Shown here: positions 1 through 6,918 of the stretch, piece after piece
How the letters are laid out: the number at the start of each line of letters is the position of its first letter
Position numbering within the stretch: position 1 is the first letter of the stretch
DNA from: Bryobacterales bacterium
GTDB taxonomy: Bacteria > Acidobacteriota > Terriglobia > Bryobacterales > Bryobacteraceae
Length of the DNA stretch: 9,954 nt
Direction of reading: 5' to 3'
Assembly: GCA_016880505.1 (NCBI GenBank)
Contig: JAEHDI010000707.1
Span: 1-9,954 of the forward strand
The notes under the pieces: model-generated
Told to the model about the DNA's origin: nothing
Databases searched by the model: none
The model's input: only the letters and a program-made list of their open reading frames with translations
Program-made: the position numbers and the translations under genes

Positions 1-1
1 G

Positions 2-1036
2 GTTGCGGCGACGGCACTGATGTTCTTCGTCGGGCCCGGCGACATCGCGTCCGGCATGCTGTTGTTTGTGCTCGGGACTATCGGTTTCGAAATCGGCTAC
101 GTGTTCTACAATGCGTTTCTGCCAGACATCTCCACACCGAGGACGATCGGACGCATTTCCGGCTGGGGTTGGGCCGTCGGCTATGCGGGCGGCTTGCTGT
201 GTCTACTCGCCTGCCGGCCGTGGGTCGCGCAGCCGCTACGGGACGCGGCCGGTGCGATCAGCACAACAGGTGTCGAGGCTTACCAGATGTCGTTCCTCAT
301 CGTTGCCGGCTTCTATATTCTGTTCGCGCTGCCGGCGTTTACCTGGCTCCGCGAGTCTGCGCCGCAGGGCCGGGGTGTGGGTTGGATGGAGAGCACAGCC
401 GCCGGCTTCCGCCGCGTCAGAGAAACACTGTCCCACTTGAGGCGCTACCGTGAGACCGCGAAGTACATTCTCGCGTCACTTTTCTTCACCGACGGCATCA
501 CCACCGTCGTCAGCTTCGCCGCCATCTACGCCACCACCACCATCGGCTTCACCAATGAGGAAATGGTCTTCCTGTTCCTGGTGATGAACGTGGTGGCCTT
601 CCCCGGCGCGCTCGTGGCGGGATACCTAGCCGACTTCCTCGGCGCCAGGCGCACCATCATCCTGACGCTCTTCCTGTGGATCGGTGTCGTTTTGCTCGGC
701 GCTTCCGCGGCAACGAAAACGGCCTTTTGGGTAATGGCCTTCCTCGCCGCCCTGGGAATGGGAAGCACGCAGGCAGTCGGGCGATCATTCATGGCGCAGA
801 TTTCGCCTCCTTCGCGGGAGTCGGAGTTCTTCGGTTTTTATGTACTCTCCGGGAAATTCGCATCGATGTTCGGGCCGCTGGTTTTCGGCTCGATCTCGAG
901 GTTCACCGGAAGCCAGCGGGCGGCGGTGCTGTCCCTGTTGCCTTTCTTTCTGCTTGGCCTCGCCCTCATGTACTCGATCAACGAAGGGCGCGCGCGTGAG
1001 GCCTCCCTCCTGGAAGGGAAAACCGCCGCGCCGTGA
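2..1036 (+). CDS. MFS transporter, UMF1/Atg22-like family (5' partial)
   Basis: This is an integral inner-membrane permease of the major facilitator superfamily. The frame is open to the left edge (codons from base 2), so the start lies outside the window and the ATG at 20 is probably internal. About 344 residues are visible, against roughly 420-450 for the family, so the first two or three membrane segments are missing. Counting from the ATG at 20, the FYNAFLPDI stretch (residues 29-37) followed by RISGWGWAVGYAGG (45-58) is the signature by which I assign the UMF1/Atg22-like group. Several hydrophobic segments follow, with a charged central loop near residues 110-145 (WLRESAPQGRG, then an Arg-rich stretch) that separates the two MFS halves. 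The motif-A-like GYLADFLGARR opens the second half. The substrate is unknown. It lies 21 bases upstream of the acyl ligase/acyltransferase fusion on the same strand, so co-transcription and a lipid-related substrate are plausible, but this is inference. Confidence 0.85.
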   Translation, partial: VAATALMFFVGPGDIASGMLLFVLGTIGFEIGYVFYNAFLPDISTPRTIGRISGWGWAVGYAGGLLCLLACRPWVAQPLRDAAGAISTTGVEAYQMSFLIVAGFYILFALPAFTWLRESAPQGRGVGWMESTAAGFRRVRETLSHLRRYRETAKYILASLFFTDGITTVVSFAAIYATTTIGFTNEEMVFLFLVMNVVAFPGALVAGYLADFLGARRTIILTLFLWIGVVLLGASAATKTAFWVMAFLAALGMGSTQAVGRSFMAQISPPSRESEFFGFYVLSGKFASMFGPLVFGSISRFTGSQRAAVLSLLPFFLLGLALMYSINEGRAREASLLEGKTAAP

Positions 1037-1057
1037 TACATTGACACGCGGACTTCT

Positions 1058-3718
1058 ATGACCCTGGACTTTTTCGAGCGGTTCCGGGAAAACCTGGAGC
1101 GGTTCCCTGGCGTTGTCGCTCTCCAGACGCTCTCCGACGCCGGCCGGGAGACGTTTACCTACCAGCAGGCGGCTGCGGAAACGAGGCGGCTCAGCCGCTA
1201 CCTTCAAGCGAAGGGCCTCCGCCCGGGAGACGCCGCCGGCATCCTCATGGAGAACGACGCCCGCTGGGGACTGGCGTTCCTTGCCGTCCAAAGCGCCGGA
1301 GCCGTGGTGGTGCCGCTCGACGTTCTGCATCAGCCGCAAACCCTCGCCGGGCTCATCTCACATGCCGAATGCAGGTTCCTGCTCGTAGCGCCGCGCTTCG
1401 TGCCGCTCCTCGAACAGATTCAGGGGCTTCTGCCCGAGCCGCTGCTCGTTCTGGTTTGCGGGGAGCCGGCGGGTACCTTTCCTTCATGGTCCGAGGCGCC
1501 GCCCGCGGGGGACGAGACGCCGATCCCGCTCGTCGCCCGGGGCCTCGACGATCCGCTCGTTATTCTCTACACCAGCGGCACCACCGGCAATCCTAAGGGC
1601 GTGGTGCTGACGGGCCGCAACATCTATCGCAATGTGGCCGAGGCCCTTCAGGTGATCGGGCCGACACACCGCGATCACTTGCTTTCAGTCCTGCCGCTCT
1701 ACCACATCCTCGCGCTGGCCATTAATCTGGTGATTCCGTTGTATCTCGGCGCGCGCGTTACTTTCCTTGGCGCGCTGGAGGCGCAGAAGGTCCTCAAGGC
1801 GCTGAATGAGGAAGGCATCACCATCTTCATCTGCGTGCCGCAGTTTTTCTACCTCGTGCACCGCAGGATCTTTCAGGAAGTGGAACGCCAGGGGCGGGTG
1901 AAGCGATTCCTGTTTCGCCGCCTGCTCGCGTTCTCGCGTTTCGCCAACCTCCATTTGGGATGGAACCCCGGCCGGCTTTTCTTCCGGCAAATCCATGAGA
2001 AGTTCGGTCCGTCGTTGTGGCTGTTCGGCGTCGGTGGGGCCCGCTTCGACGTCGAGGTGGCTGGGGATTTTCGCGATCTAGGCTTCAAGCTGGCTCAGGC
2101 ATATGGCATGAGCGAAACTGCGGCGCTGATCACCGTCGCGCCCCCGGTGGCCGAGGCTGTCGGTTCCGTCGGAAAGCCGCTTCCGCACGTGGAAATTCGC
2201 ATCGGCCAGCCGGACGAGAACGGCGTCGGCGAGGTTTTGACCCGTGGTGAGAATGTGATGCTGGGTTACTGGAAAAACACCGAGGCCACCGCCGAGGCCA
2301 TTCGCGACGGCTGGCTTTACACCGGCGACCTCGGCTACATCGACTCCCGCGGATGGCTTTACATCACCGGTCGGAAGAAGGACGTCATCGTGCTCAGCTC
2401 GGGCAAGAACATCTACCCCGAGGAGATCGAGTACTTCTACCAGTCAAATTGCCCGCTCATTAAGGAGATGTGCGTGCTCGGCGTGCCCGATCCTGGAGCC
2501 GGCGAAGAACAGGAGGTCCTCCACGCTGTCATCGTCCCCGATTTCGACGCGCTCCGCGACCGCCAGGTGGTGAACGTGTTCGAGGCTCTTCGCTACGAGA
2601 TCGAAAGCCTGTCGCAACGGGTACCGCCCTACAAACGCGTTCGCAGTCTGGAAATCCGCACGGAGGCCCTGCCCCGCACGACCACCCGCAAGCTACGCCG
2701 ATTCCAGGTTCAGCAGGAGCTGGGCCAACGGGCCGCTTCAGCGCCGGCCGTGACGCCGGAGCCGGAGCCGGACGACCCGGTCGAGCGCAGAGTGCGTGAT
2801 CTGATCCGCCGCATGAAGGATGCGCCCTCCATCCGCGGCGCGATGAACCTCGAGCTCGATCTGGGTTTCACCTCGCTCGAGCGGGCCGAATTGATGTTCG
2901 GCGTTCAGGAAACGTTCGGCGTACGAATCCCCGACGAAGAGGCTACCGGGATCTTCACCGTCGACGATCTCGTCGGTGCAGTGACGCGGCGTCTTTCGGG
3001 CGAGCTCCGCGAAGACGGCCAGGCTCGCGCTTCCTGGAGCGACCTGCTTCGCGCCCCCCTCACCCCCGACGAGGAGCGGATGCTGCGCGCGCAACTGGCG
3101 CGCCGGCCGGTGGTGGAAGTTGTCTACTACCTCCTCGCGCGGATCGCCCGCGTCGTGGTCTGGGTCCTTCTCCGATTCCGCGTCCGCGGCGTTGAGCGTC
3201 TGCCGAGCCAGTATCCGTTTCTCATCTGCCCCAACCACCTCAGCTTCATCGACGCCTTCCTGGTGATGAGTACGCTTCCGTTTCGCGTGTTGCGGCGGCT
3301 GTGTATTCTCGGCGACAGCAGATACTTCAGCAGCGGCGTCACGGCCCTTGTCGGGCGCCTCGGTAAGGTGATCCCCGTGAATCCCGACCGCGGACCGCAA
3401 GTGTCCCTGCGCCTGGCCGCCGAGGGACTTCGCCGCGGCCTGGTGCTGTGCGTGTTTCCGGAGGGTGAGCGCTCGATCGACGGCAAGCTGAAGCCGTTCC
3501 GTCCGGGCGCCTCCATTCTCGCGGCGGAGTTCGGCGTCCCGGTGGTCCCCGCCGGCATTCGGGGCGCCTGGGAGGTCTGGGCGCGCGGGTCGGGCCGGGT
3601 CCGGCTCCATCCCGTGTCACTCGAATTCGGCCAGCCGCTTCCGCCGCCCGCTCCGGGAACGCCCCACGAGACTGTCACCCGCCTTCTCCAGGAAGAGGTC
3701 CGCCGGCTGGTCGAGTGA
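1058..3718 (+). CDS. Acyl-CoA/acyl-ACP ligase - acyl carrier - PlsC acyltransferase fusion
   Basis: This 886-residue protein has three domains. Residues 1 to about 550 form an ANL adenylate-forming ligase: P-loop YTSGTTGNPKG (171-181), YGMSET (349-354), YTGDLG with Asp424, GRKKD (438-442), SGKNIYPEE from 448, and a terminal LPRTTTRK with the catalytic Lys545, where the usual Gly before Lys is Arg. After a Pro/Glu linker, residues about 570-655 form an acyl-carrier domain with LGFTSLE; Ser606 is the expected phosphopantetheine site, preceded by Thr rather than the common Asp. Residues about 690-886 form a PlsC/LPLAT acyltransferase with the HX4D motif (His727, Asp732) and FPEGERS (800-806). 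The likely role is to activate a fatty acid, load it on the built-in carrier, and transfer it to a lysophospholipid or glycerol-phosphate acceptor at the membrane. E. coli Aas has a related ligase and acyltransferase in the opposite order. No clear ribosome binding site precedes the ATG. The upstream MFS gene is probably in the same operon. Confidence 0.9.
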   Translation: MTLDFFERFRENLERFPGVVALQTLSDAGRETFTYQQAAAETRRLSRYLQAKGLRPGDAAGILMENDARWGLAFLAVQSAGAVVVPLDVLHQPQTLAGLISHAECRFLLVAPRFVPLLEQIQGLLPEPLLVLVCGEPAGTFPSWSEAPPAGDETPIPLVARGLDDPLVILYTSGTTGNPKGVVLTGRNIYRNVAEALQVIGPTHRDHLLSVLPLYHILALAINLVIPLYLGARVTFLGALEAQKVLKALNEEGITIFICVPQFFYLVHRRIFQEVERQGRVKRFLFRRLLAFSRFANLHLGWNPGRLFFRQIHEKFGPSLWLFGVGGARFDVEVAGDFRDLGFKLAQAYGMSETAALITVAPPVAEAVGSVGKPLPHVEIRIGQPDENGVGEVLTRGENVMLGYWKNTEATAEAIRDGWLYTGDLGYIDSRGWLYITGRKKDVIVLSSGKNIYPEEIEYFYQSNCPLIKEMCVLGVPDPGAGEEQEVLHAVIVPDFDALRDRQVVNVFEALRYEIESLSQRVPPYKRVRSLEIRTEALPRTTTRKLRRFQVQQELGQRAASAPAVTPEPEPDDPVERRVRDLIRRMKDAPSIRGAMNLELDLGFTSLERAELMFGVQETFGVRIPDEEATGIFTVDDLVGAVTRRLSGELREDGQARASWSDLLRAPLTPDEERMLRAQLARRPVVEVVYYLLARIARVVVWVLLRFRVRGVERLPSQYPFLICPNHLSFIDAFLVMSTLPFRVLRRLCILGDSRYFSSGVTALVGRLGKVIPVNPDRGPQVSLRLAAEGLRRGLVLCVFPEGERSIDGKLKPFRPGASILAAEFGVPVVPAGIRGAWEVWARGSGRVRLHPVSLEFGQPLPPPAPGTPHETVTRLLQEEVRRLVE

Positions 3719-3723
3719 CATAG

Positions 3724-3741
3724 ATATGTTATGATGCATAT
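3724..3741 (+). promoter_or_regulatory. Putative promoter/operator of the toxin-antitoxin pair
   Basis: The 23 bases before the antitoxin ATG are strikingly AT-rich for this window. They hold an inverted repeat, ATATG-N8-CATAT (3724-3741), and inside it a -10-like hexamer TATGAT (3730-3735, five of six consensus bases). The hexamer ends six bases before the A of the ATG at 3742, where transcription would be expected to start, and no purine-rich ribosome binding site is visible. A leaderless antitoxin mRNA is therefore possible. The repeat overlaps the -10, which would suit autorepression by the ribbon-helix-helix antitoxin. No good -35 box is seen near 3707-3712. The role is inferred from position and composition only. 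Confidence 0.4.
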
Positions 3742-3969
3742 ATGAAGCGCACCACCATATTCCTGCCGGATGAATTGCACGAACAGCTTCGAGGGGAGGC
3801 GTTTCGCGAGAGAGTGAGTATGGCCCAGTTAATTCGTGTCCGCCTTGAGCGCCCGGCTGGAGGCAAGAAAGCCTTTCGACGGCTCTTGGATCCTCTTGAG
3901 CGCGTCGAAGGAATCATCCAGCACGGTGGTTTGAGCGCTCGAATCGATGAAGAGCTCTACGGCAACTAA
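3742..3969 (+). CDS. Ribbon-helix-helix (CopG/Arc-type) antitoxin
   Basis: This 75-residue protein begins with KRTTIFLPD (residues 2-10), the short beta-strand of a ribbon-helix-helix fold. A first helix (about 11-24, ELHEQLRGEAFRER) and a second (about 26-37, SMAQLIRVRLER) follow. That is the usual N-terminal DNA-binding half of an antitoxin, which dimerises to bind operator DNA. The C-terminal part (about 38-75), rich in charged residues and ending in LSARIDEELYGN, would be the segment that wraps the toxin. The gene overlaps the downstream PIN-domain gene by 23 bases, the standard antitoxin-then-toxin order. It probably neutralises the toxin and represses its own promoter through the inverted repeat just upstream; the repression is inferred from family behaviour. 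The start is the only ATG that yields the intact strand. Confidence 0.82.
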   Translation: MKRTTIFLPDELHEQLRGEAFRERVSMAQLIRVRLERPAGGKKAFRRLLDPLERVEGIIQHGGLSARIDEELYGN

Positions 3970-4390
3970 GGGGCGCCTGTTCGTGGACACCTGGGGCTGG
4001 CTCGTCCTGGCAGACGGACGAGATCCCTCCCACGAAACGGCCGTCCGCACCCGGCGCGAGTTTACGCGAGAAGGCGTCGTCTGCACCTCGGATTACGTTT
4101 TGGACGAAACCTTCACCCTACTGTTCTCCCGTTGTCCCTTCCCGCAAGCCAAGGAGTACTCTGCCGGAATTCTGGAAGCAAGTAAACGCGGCCTGCTGAA
4201 GATCGAGTGGATCACGCCAGAGAGGTTCCAATCGGCGCACCGTCTTAGGCTCCGGTACCACGACAAACCACAGATTTCCTTTACCGACCTGACGAGCTTC
4301 GTCGTCATGCAGGAGCTCGGCATCCGAAACGTACTGACGGCGGATGCTCACTTTATAAAAGTGCAGCTTGGTTTCCGGCTCGTGCCCTGA
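3947..4390 (+). CDS. PIN-domain ribonuclease toxin (VapC-like)
   Basis: This 147-residue protein has the acidic pattern of a PIN-fold, metal-dependent RNase: Asp14 in LFVDTWGWL, Glu54 in VLDETFTLL, Asp114 in SFTDLTSFVVM, and Asp133 in LTADAHF. Such toxins cleave tRNA, rRNA or mRNA in the cytoplasm when freed from the antitoxin; the target of this one cannot be predicted. All four acidic residues are present and the frame is intact, so it looks functional. The length fits the family. I chose the ATG at 3947, inside the antitoxin gene, because it keeps the first beta-strand whole. An AAGGGG at 3968-3973 could instead drive a GTG start at 3983, but that would begin the protein at the catalytic Asp. 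The gene ends 27 bases from the convergent histidine kinase gene. Confidence 0.85.
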   Translation: MKSSTATKGRLFVDTWGWLVLADGRDPSHETAVRTRREFTREGVVCTSDYVLDETFTLLFSRCPFPQAKEYSAGILEASKRGLLKIEWITPERFQSAHRLRLRYHDKPQISFTDLTSFVVMQELGIRNVLTADAHFIKVQLGFRLVP

Positions 4391-4417
4391 CTTCGCGTCC
4401 GCCTCTCACCGCCACCG

Positions 4418-6208
4418 CTATCCTGGCTTCCTCTCCGAATCCGTTACCTCCACTTCCTCGTTCGTCGTTTCTCGCACCAGCGGCAGCCGGATGAGGAACC
4501 GCGCGCCCCGGCCTGGTTCGGATTCCACCCACAGGTCGCCTCCCTGGTCCAACACCGTCTGTCGCGAGAGCGCTAGCCCGAGCCCGAGCCCGTTTTTCTT
4601 GCCGAACGTGACGAAGGGCTGGAACAACTGGTCCCGGATCTGAGGCGAGATGCCGGGCCCGGTATCCCGTACCTCGACGAGTGCCACCTCGCCGTTGCGT
4701 GATGCCGACACCGTAATCGTGCCCCCGCCCGGCATCGCTTCGAGCGCGTTGGAGAACAGGTTGAGGAACACCCGTTCCATCCGGCCACGCTCAAGGGGGA
4801 GCTCCAGTTCACCGGGCAGGTTAATCGCCACCGAGACCGCCTGTCTCTCGGCGACCGCACGCACCTGGTCGGCAGCGTCCGCGATGACCTCCCGCAGTAC
4901 GCACATCTCCGCCCTCCCGCTCTTTCCGCGGGTCACGTTAACGAGGTCCTGGAGCAGTTCCTGGATGCGCCGGGACGCCTTGTAGACGCTGCCGGCGACC
5001 CGCTTCACGTGGGGAGGCGAGAGTTCGGTGTCCACCAGCATTTCCGCGCCGCCGTAAATCGCCGCCAACGGATTTCGCAGGTCGTGGACGATGGAACCCG
5101 CCAGCCTTCCGATGGTCGAAATCCGTTCCCGCCGGATCAGTTCCTGCCGGGCGGACTCGAGCGACTGGCACATTTTGTTGAACGTCGCCGCGAGGCGGCC
5201 CAACTCGTCTTCGCTCTCCACTCCGATCCGGTGGCTGTAATTCTCGCGGGCCACTTCAGCCGCCGCCTCGTCCAGCTTCTTCACCGGCTCCACAATCTTC
5301 CGCGCGAACAGGTGCGTCAGCGCAAGACCCGCCACCACCGCCAGCAGCCAGATCAGAATAACGTCGCGCCGAAGGGCCGCCACTCGCTGCCCGGCGCCTT
5401 CGAACGACCGCAGAATGTACAGTGCGCCGATCGGCTTCCCGTGCACATCGATCAGATCACGTCGCAGCGGCATGTATTCGTAGACACCGTCACTGACCCG
5501 GGATCCCGGCGCGCGGGCCGCCACTGCCTTCGCGAGCTCCTGCGAGGCGCGGTCGTTCAGCGTTGACGCAAAGACGCGGCCCTGCGAAAGGAATACAAAC
5601 TCACTGCCTCCGGTCGCCGCTTTCAGCCGCTGCGCCACCGGGTGGTTCACCGCGTAGCCGGTGACCAGCACGCTGATCAGCGCCGGACCGCGGCCGGAGT
5701 CGACATAAACCGGCGTCAGCACGAGTTGCACCAATTCGTTGTCCTCCAGGAAGAACCCCGAAACCTGTTCGGGAAACCTGGATCGGGCGTCCGGCACCAC
5801 CGGCCATGAACGTGGAGCGGCGGACGCTCCTTCGCCCAGGGATGCGATGGTGTTCCCTTCCGGATCGGTCACCACGAAGAAGGCCGTCTCCCGCAGATCC
5901 TCCGAGACGCGCGCCCACACCTCCTGCGCCGCGTCGCGCATCGTCGCTTGGTCGTGCGTGCCGAACGCCGCGCGAACGTTGGGGAGGCTGCTGATGATCG
6001 ACGCCACCGACCGCAGCATCTCCGCGCGCGCCCTCCACAGCGAAGCGTACGCCTGGAATCCTGCCTGCACCTCCTCCTCGAGATTGCGTGCGCTGGTTTC
6101 GAGCACGTGCCGTTGCACCACCCACCCGGTGACCGCGAACAACGCTGTCAGCGCCACCGAAGTGGAGAGCCAGATCTTCCAAAGCAACGAGAGCCGGCGG
6201 AAGTTCAT
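4418..6208 (-). CDS. Membrane sensor histidine kinase with periplasmic Cache-like domain
   Basis: This 596-residue sensor kinase would autophosphorylate and pass phosphate to a response regulator. Membrane segments lie at about 12-34 and 282-303 and flank a periplasmic region of about 245 residues. The pattern there (FFVVTDPEGNTIASLG at 110-125, a second half around GSEFVFLSQGRVFAS) resembles a double-Cache sensor; the subtype is my judgement. A HAMP linker (about 300-352) follows, with Pro308 and the DELGRLAATFNKM ending. The HisKA H-box is IVHDLRNPLAAI with phospho-acceptor His375. The HATPase_c domain shows the N-box (Asn487 in FSNALEAM), G1 (DTGPGI, Asp515), the F-box region PFVTFGKKNG, and G2 (GLGLGLALS, 540-548). 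The ATG overlaps the stop of the copper-protein gene as ATGA, indicating translational coupling. Likely partners are the two receiver proteins encoded upstream in the same run. No PAS domain is seen on the cytoplasmic side. Confidence 0.93.
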   Translation of the reverse strand: MNFRRLSLLWKIWLSTSVALTALFAVTGWVVQRHVLETSARNLEEEVQAGFQAYASLWRARAEMLRSVASIISSLPNVRAAFGTHDQATMRDAAQEVWARVSEDLRETAFFVVTDPEGNTIASLGEGASAAPRSWPVVPDARSRFPEQVSGFFLEDNELVQLVLTPVYVDSGRGPALISVLVTGYAVNHPVAQRLKAATGGSEFVFLSQGRVFASTLNDRASQELAKAVAARAPGSRVSDGVYEYMPLRRDLIDVHGKPIGALYILRSFEGAGQRVAALRRDVILIWLLAVVAGLALTHLFARKIVEPVKKLDEAAAEVARENYSHRIGVESEDELGRLAATFNKMCQSLESARQELIRRERISTIGRLAGSIVHDLRNPLAAIYGGAEMLVDTELSPPHVKRVAGSVYKASRRIQELLQDLVNVTRGKSGRAEMCVLREVIADAADQVRAVAERQAVSVAINLPGELELPLERGRMERVFLNLFSNALEAMPGGGTITVSASRNGEVALVEVRDTGPGISPQIRDQLFQPFVTFGKKNGLGLGLALSRQTVLDQGGDLWVESEPGRGARFLIRLPLVRETTNEEVEVTDSERKPG

Positions 6209-6918
6209 CGGCGCACTCCCGGGTAGACCATGTGGTCCGGCGGCGGCTCGGGGTAGTCCCGGCCGTACTTGTTCTTGTGCGGCACCTCGAGGTAGCCTGA
6301 CTCCGACACGCGGATCAGCGGAAGCCCGACCGTCTCCTCTCCCACCGTGATCTTGCGCTCCAGCGCCCGCAGCGACTCCTCGGTCGCCCGCTCATGGAAC
6401 ACGCGGACCTGGTAATCCCCGGCCGGCACACCTTCGATCCGGAAATCGCCGCGGCGGTCTGTCACCGCCACGTACGGCGTCTTCGTCACCACGATCACCG
6501 CGCTCATCGTTGAGTGAATGTTGCAGAAGACACGCACAATCCCGTCTCGCCGGAACGTTATCTTTTGCGTCGTGCCGGGCGGGTAGAGGCCGGTGTCGAA
6601 CGGCTGGCCGCTGAAGTTTGAAAATGCGTTGTGGAAGATCGGGTCGAGGTTTGGGAACTCCACCGTCGTGCCCACCGGAATCACAAGGATGTGCGGAATG
6701 AACCGCTTGCCCTGCTGGAGCATCTTTGCGGTTCGAGGTTCCGTTCGCGGCGCTTCTCCTCGGACAGGATCGAGCCACACGACTACGTCCGAGAAGTTGC
6801 GATGCCGCCGTACCTGCGGGTCGCGCGATTCGGCGAGCTCCACCCGGCCGCCCACCGTCGCCGCCAGCGCGCAAACGCTCCAGATGAGGCTAAAACAGGT
6901 ACGCCAGGGCCAGGTCAT
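6205..6918 (-). CDS. Secreted plastocyanin-like type-1 copper protein with carboxypeptidase-regulatory-like domain
   Basis: The 237-residue product starts at the ATG at 6918, which opens directly into a signal-peptide-like stretch (WRTCFSLIWSVCALAA). A TTG ten codons upstream would put a charged tail before the signal and is less likely. Residues about 35-145 form a cupredoxin fold with the type-1 copper ligand set: His96 in PIFHNAFS, then Cys132, His135 and Met138 in VFCNIHSTM. This layout is seen in proteins often named 'methylamine utilization' or 'plastocyanin-like'. Residues about 148-180 (YVAVTDRRGDFRIEGVPAGDYQVRVF) look like a carboxypeptidase-regulatory or transthyretin-like beta-sandwich. 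The tail is rich in Pro, Tyr and Lys. The protein is expected to bind copper in the periplasm and carry electrons or sense redox or copper. It overlaps the barrel gene upstream by 29 bases and the kinase gene downstream by 4. No methylamine dehydrogenase genes are nearby, so that name should not be taken literally. Confidence 0.85.
   Translation of the reverse strand: MTWPWRTCFSLIWSVCALAATVGGRVELAESRDPQVRRHRNFSDVVVWLDPVRGEAPRTEPRTAKMLQQGKRFIPHILVIPVGTTVEFPNLDPIFHNAFSNFSGQPFDTGLYPPGTTQKITFRRDGIVRVFCNIHSTMSAVIVVTKTPYVAVTDRRGDFRIEGVPAGDYQVRVFHERATEESLRALERKITVGEETVGLPLIRVSESGYLEVPHKNKYGRDYPEPPPDHMVYPGVRR

Noticed and set aside
1041..1046. Perfect TTGACA (-35 consensus) before the ligase gene
   Set aside because: At 17 bases spacing the matching position (1064-1069) lies inside the coding region and reads CTGGAC, not a -10. 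The box overlaps the short gap after the MFS gene and is most simply chance.
2755..2772. Three tandem GCCGGA hexamers
   Set aside because: They encode the Pro/Glu linker between the ligase and carrier domains in frame; no independent repeat element is needed.
2738..3610. Long open frame (290 codons) antisense to the ligase/acyltransferase gene
   Set aside because: High-GC DNA leaves antisense frames open. The translation has no recognisable motif, and the overlapping + strand frame has clear catalytic motifs throughout.
4391..4417. Possible bidirectional terminator between converging genes
   Set aside because: The 27 bases are pyrimidine-rich on the + strand, but I could find no stem with a T-run on either strand.
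4575..4592. Tandem AGCCCG repeats on the + strand
   Set aside because: On the coding strand they encode the GLGLGL G2 box of the kinase ATP-binding domain, a protein constraint rather than a DNA repeat.
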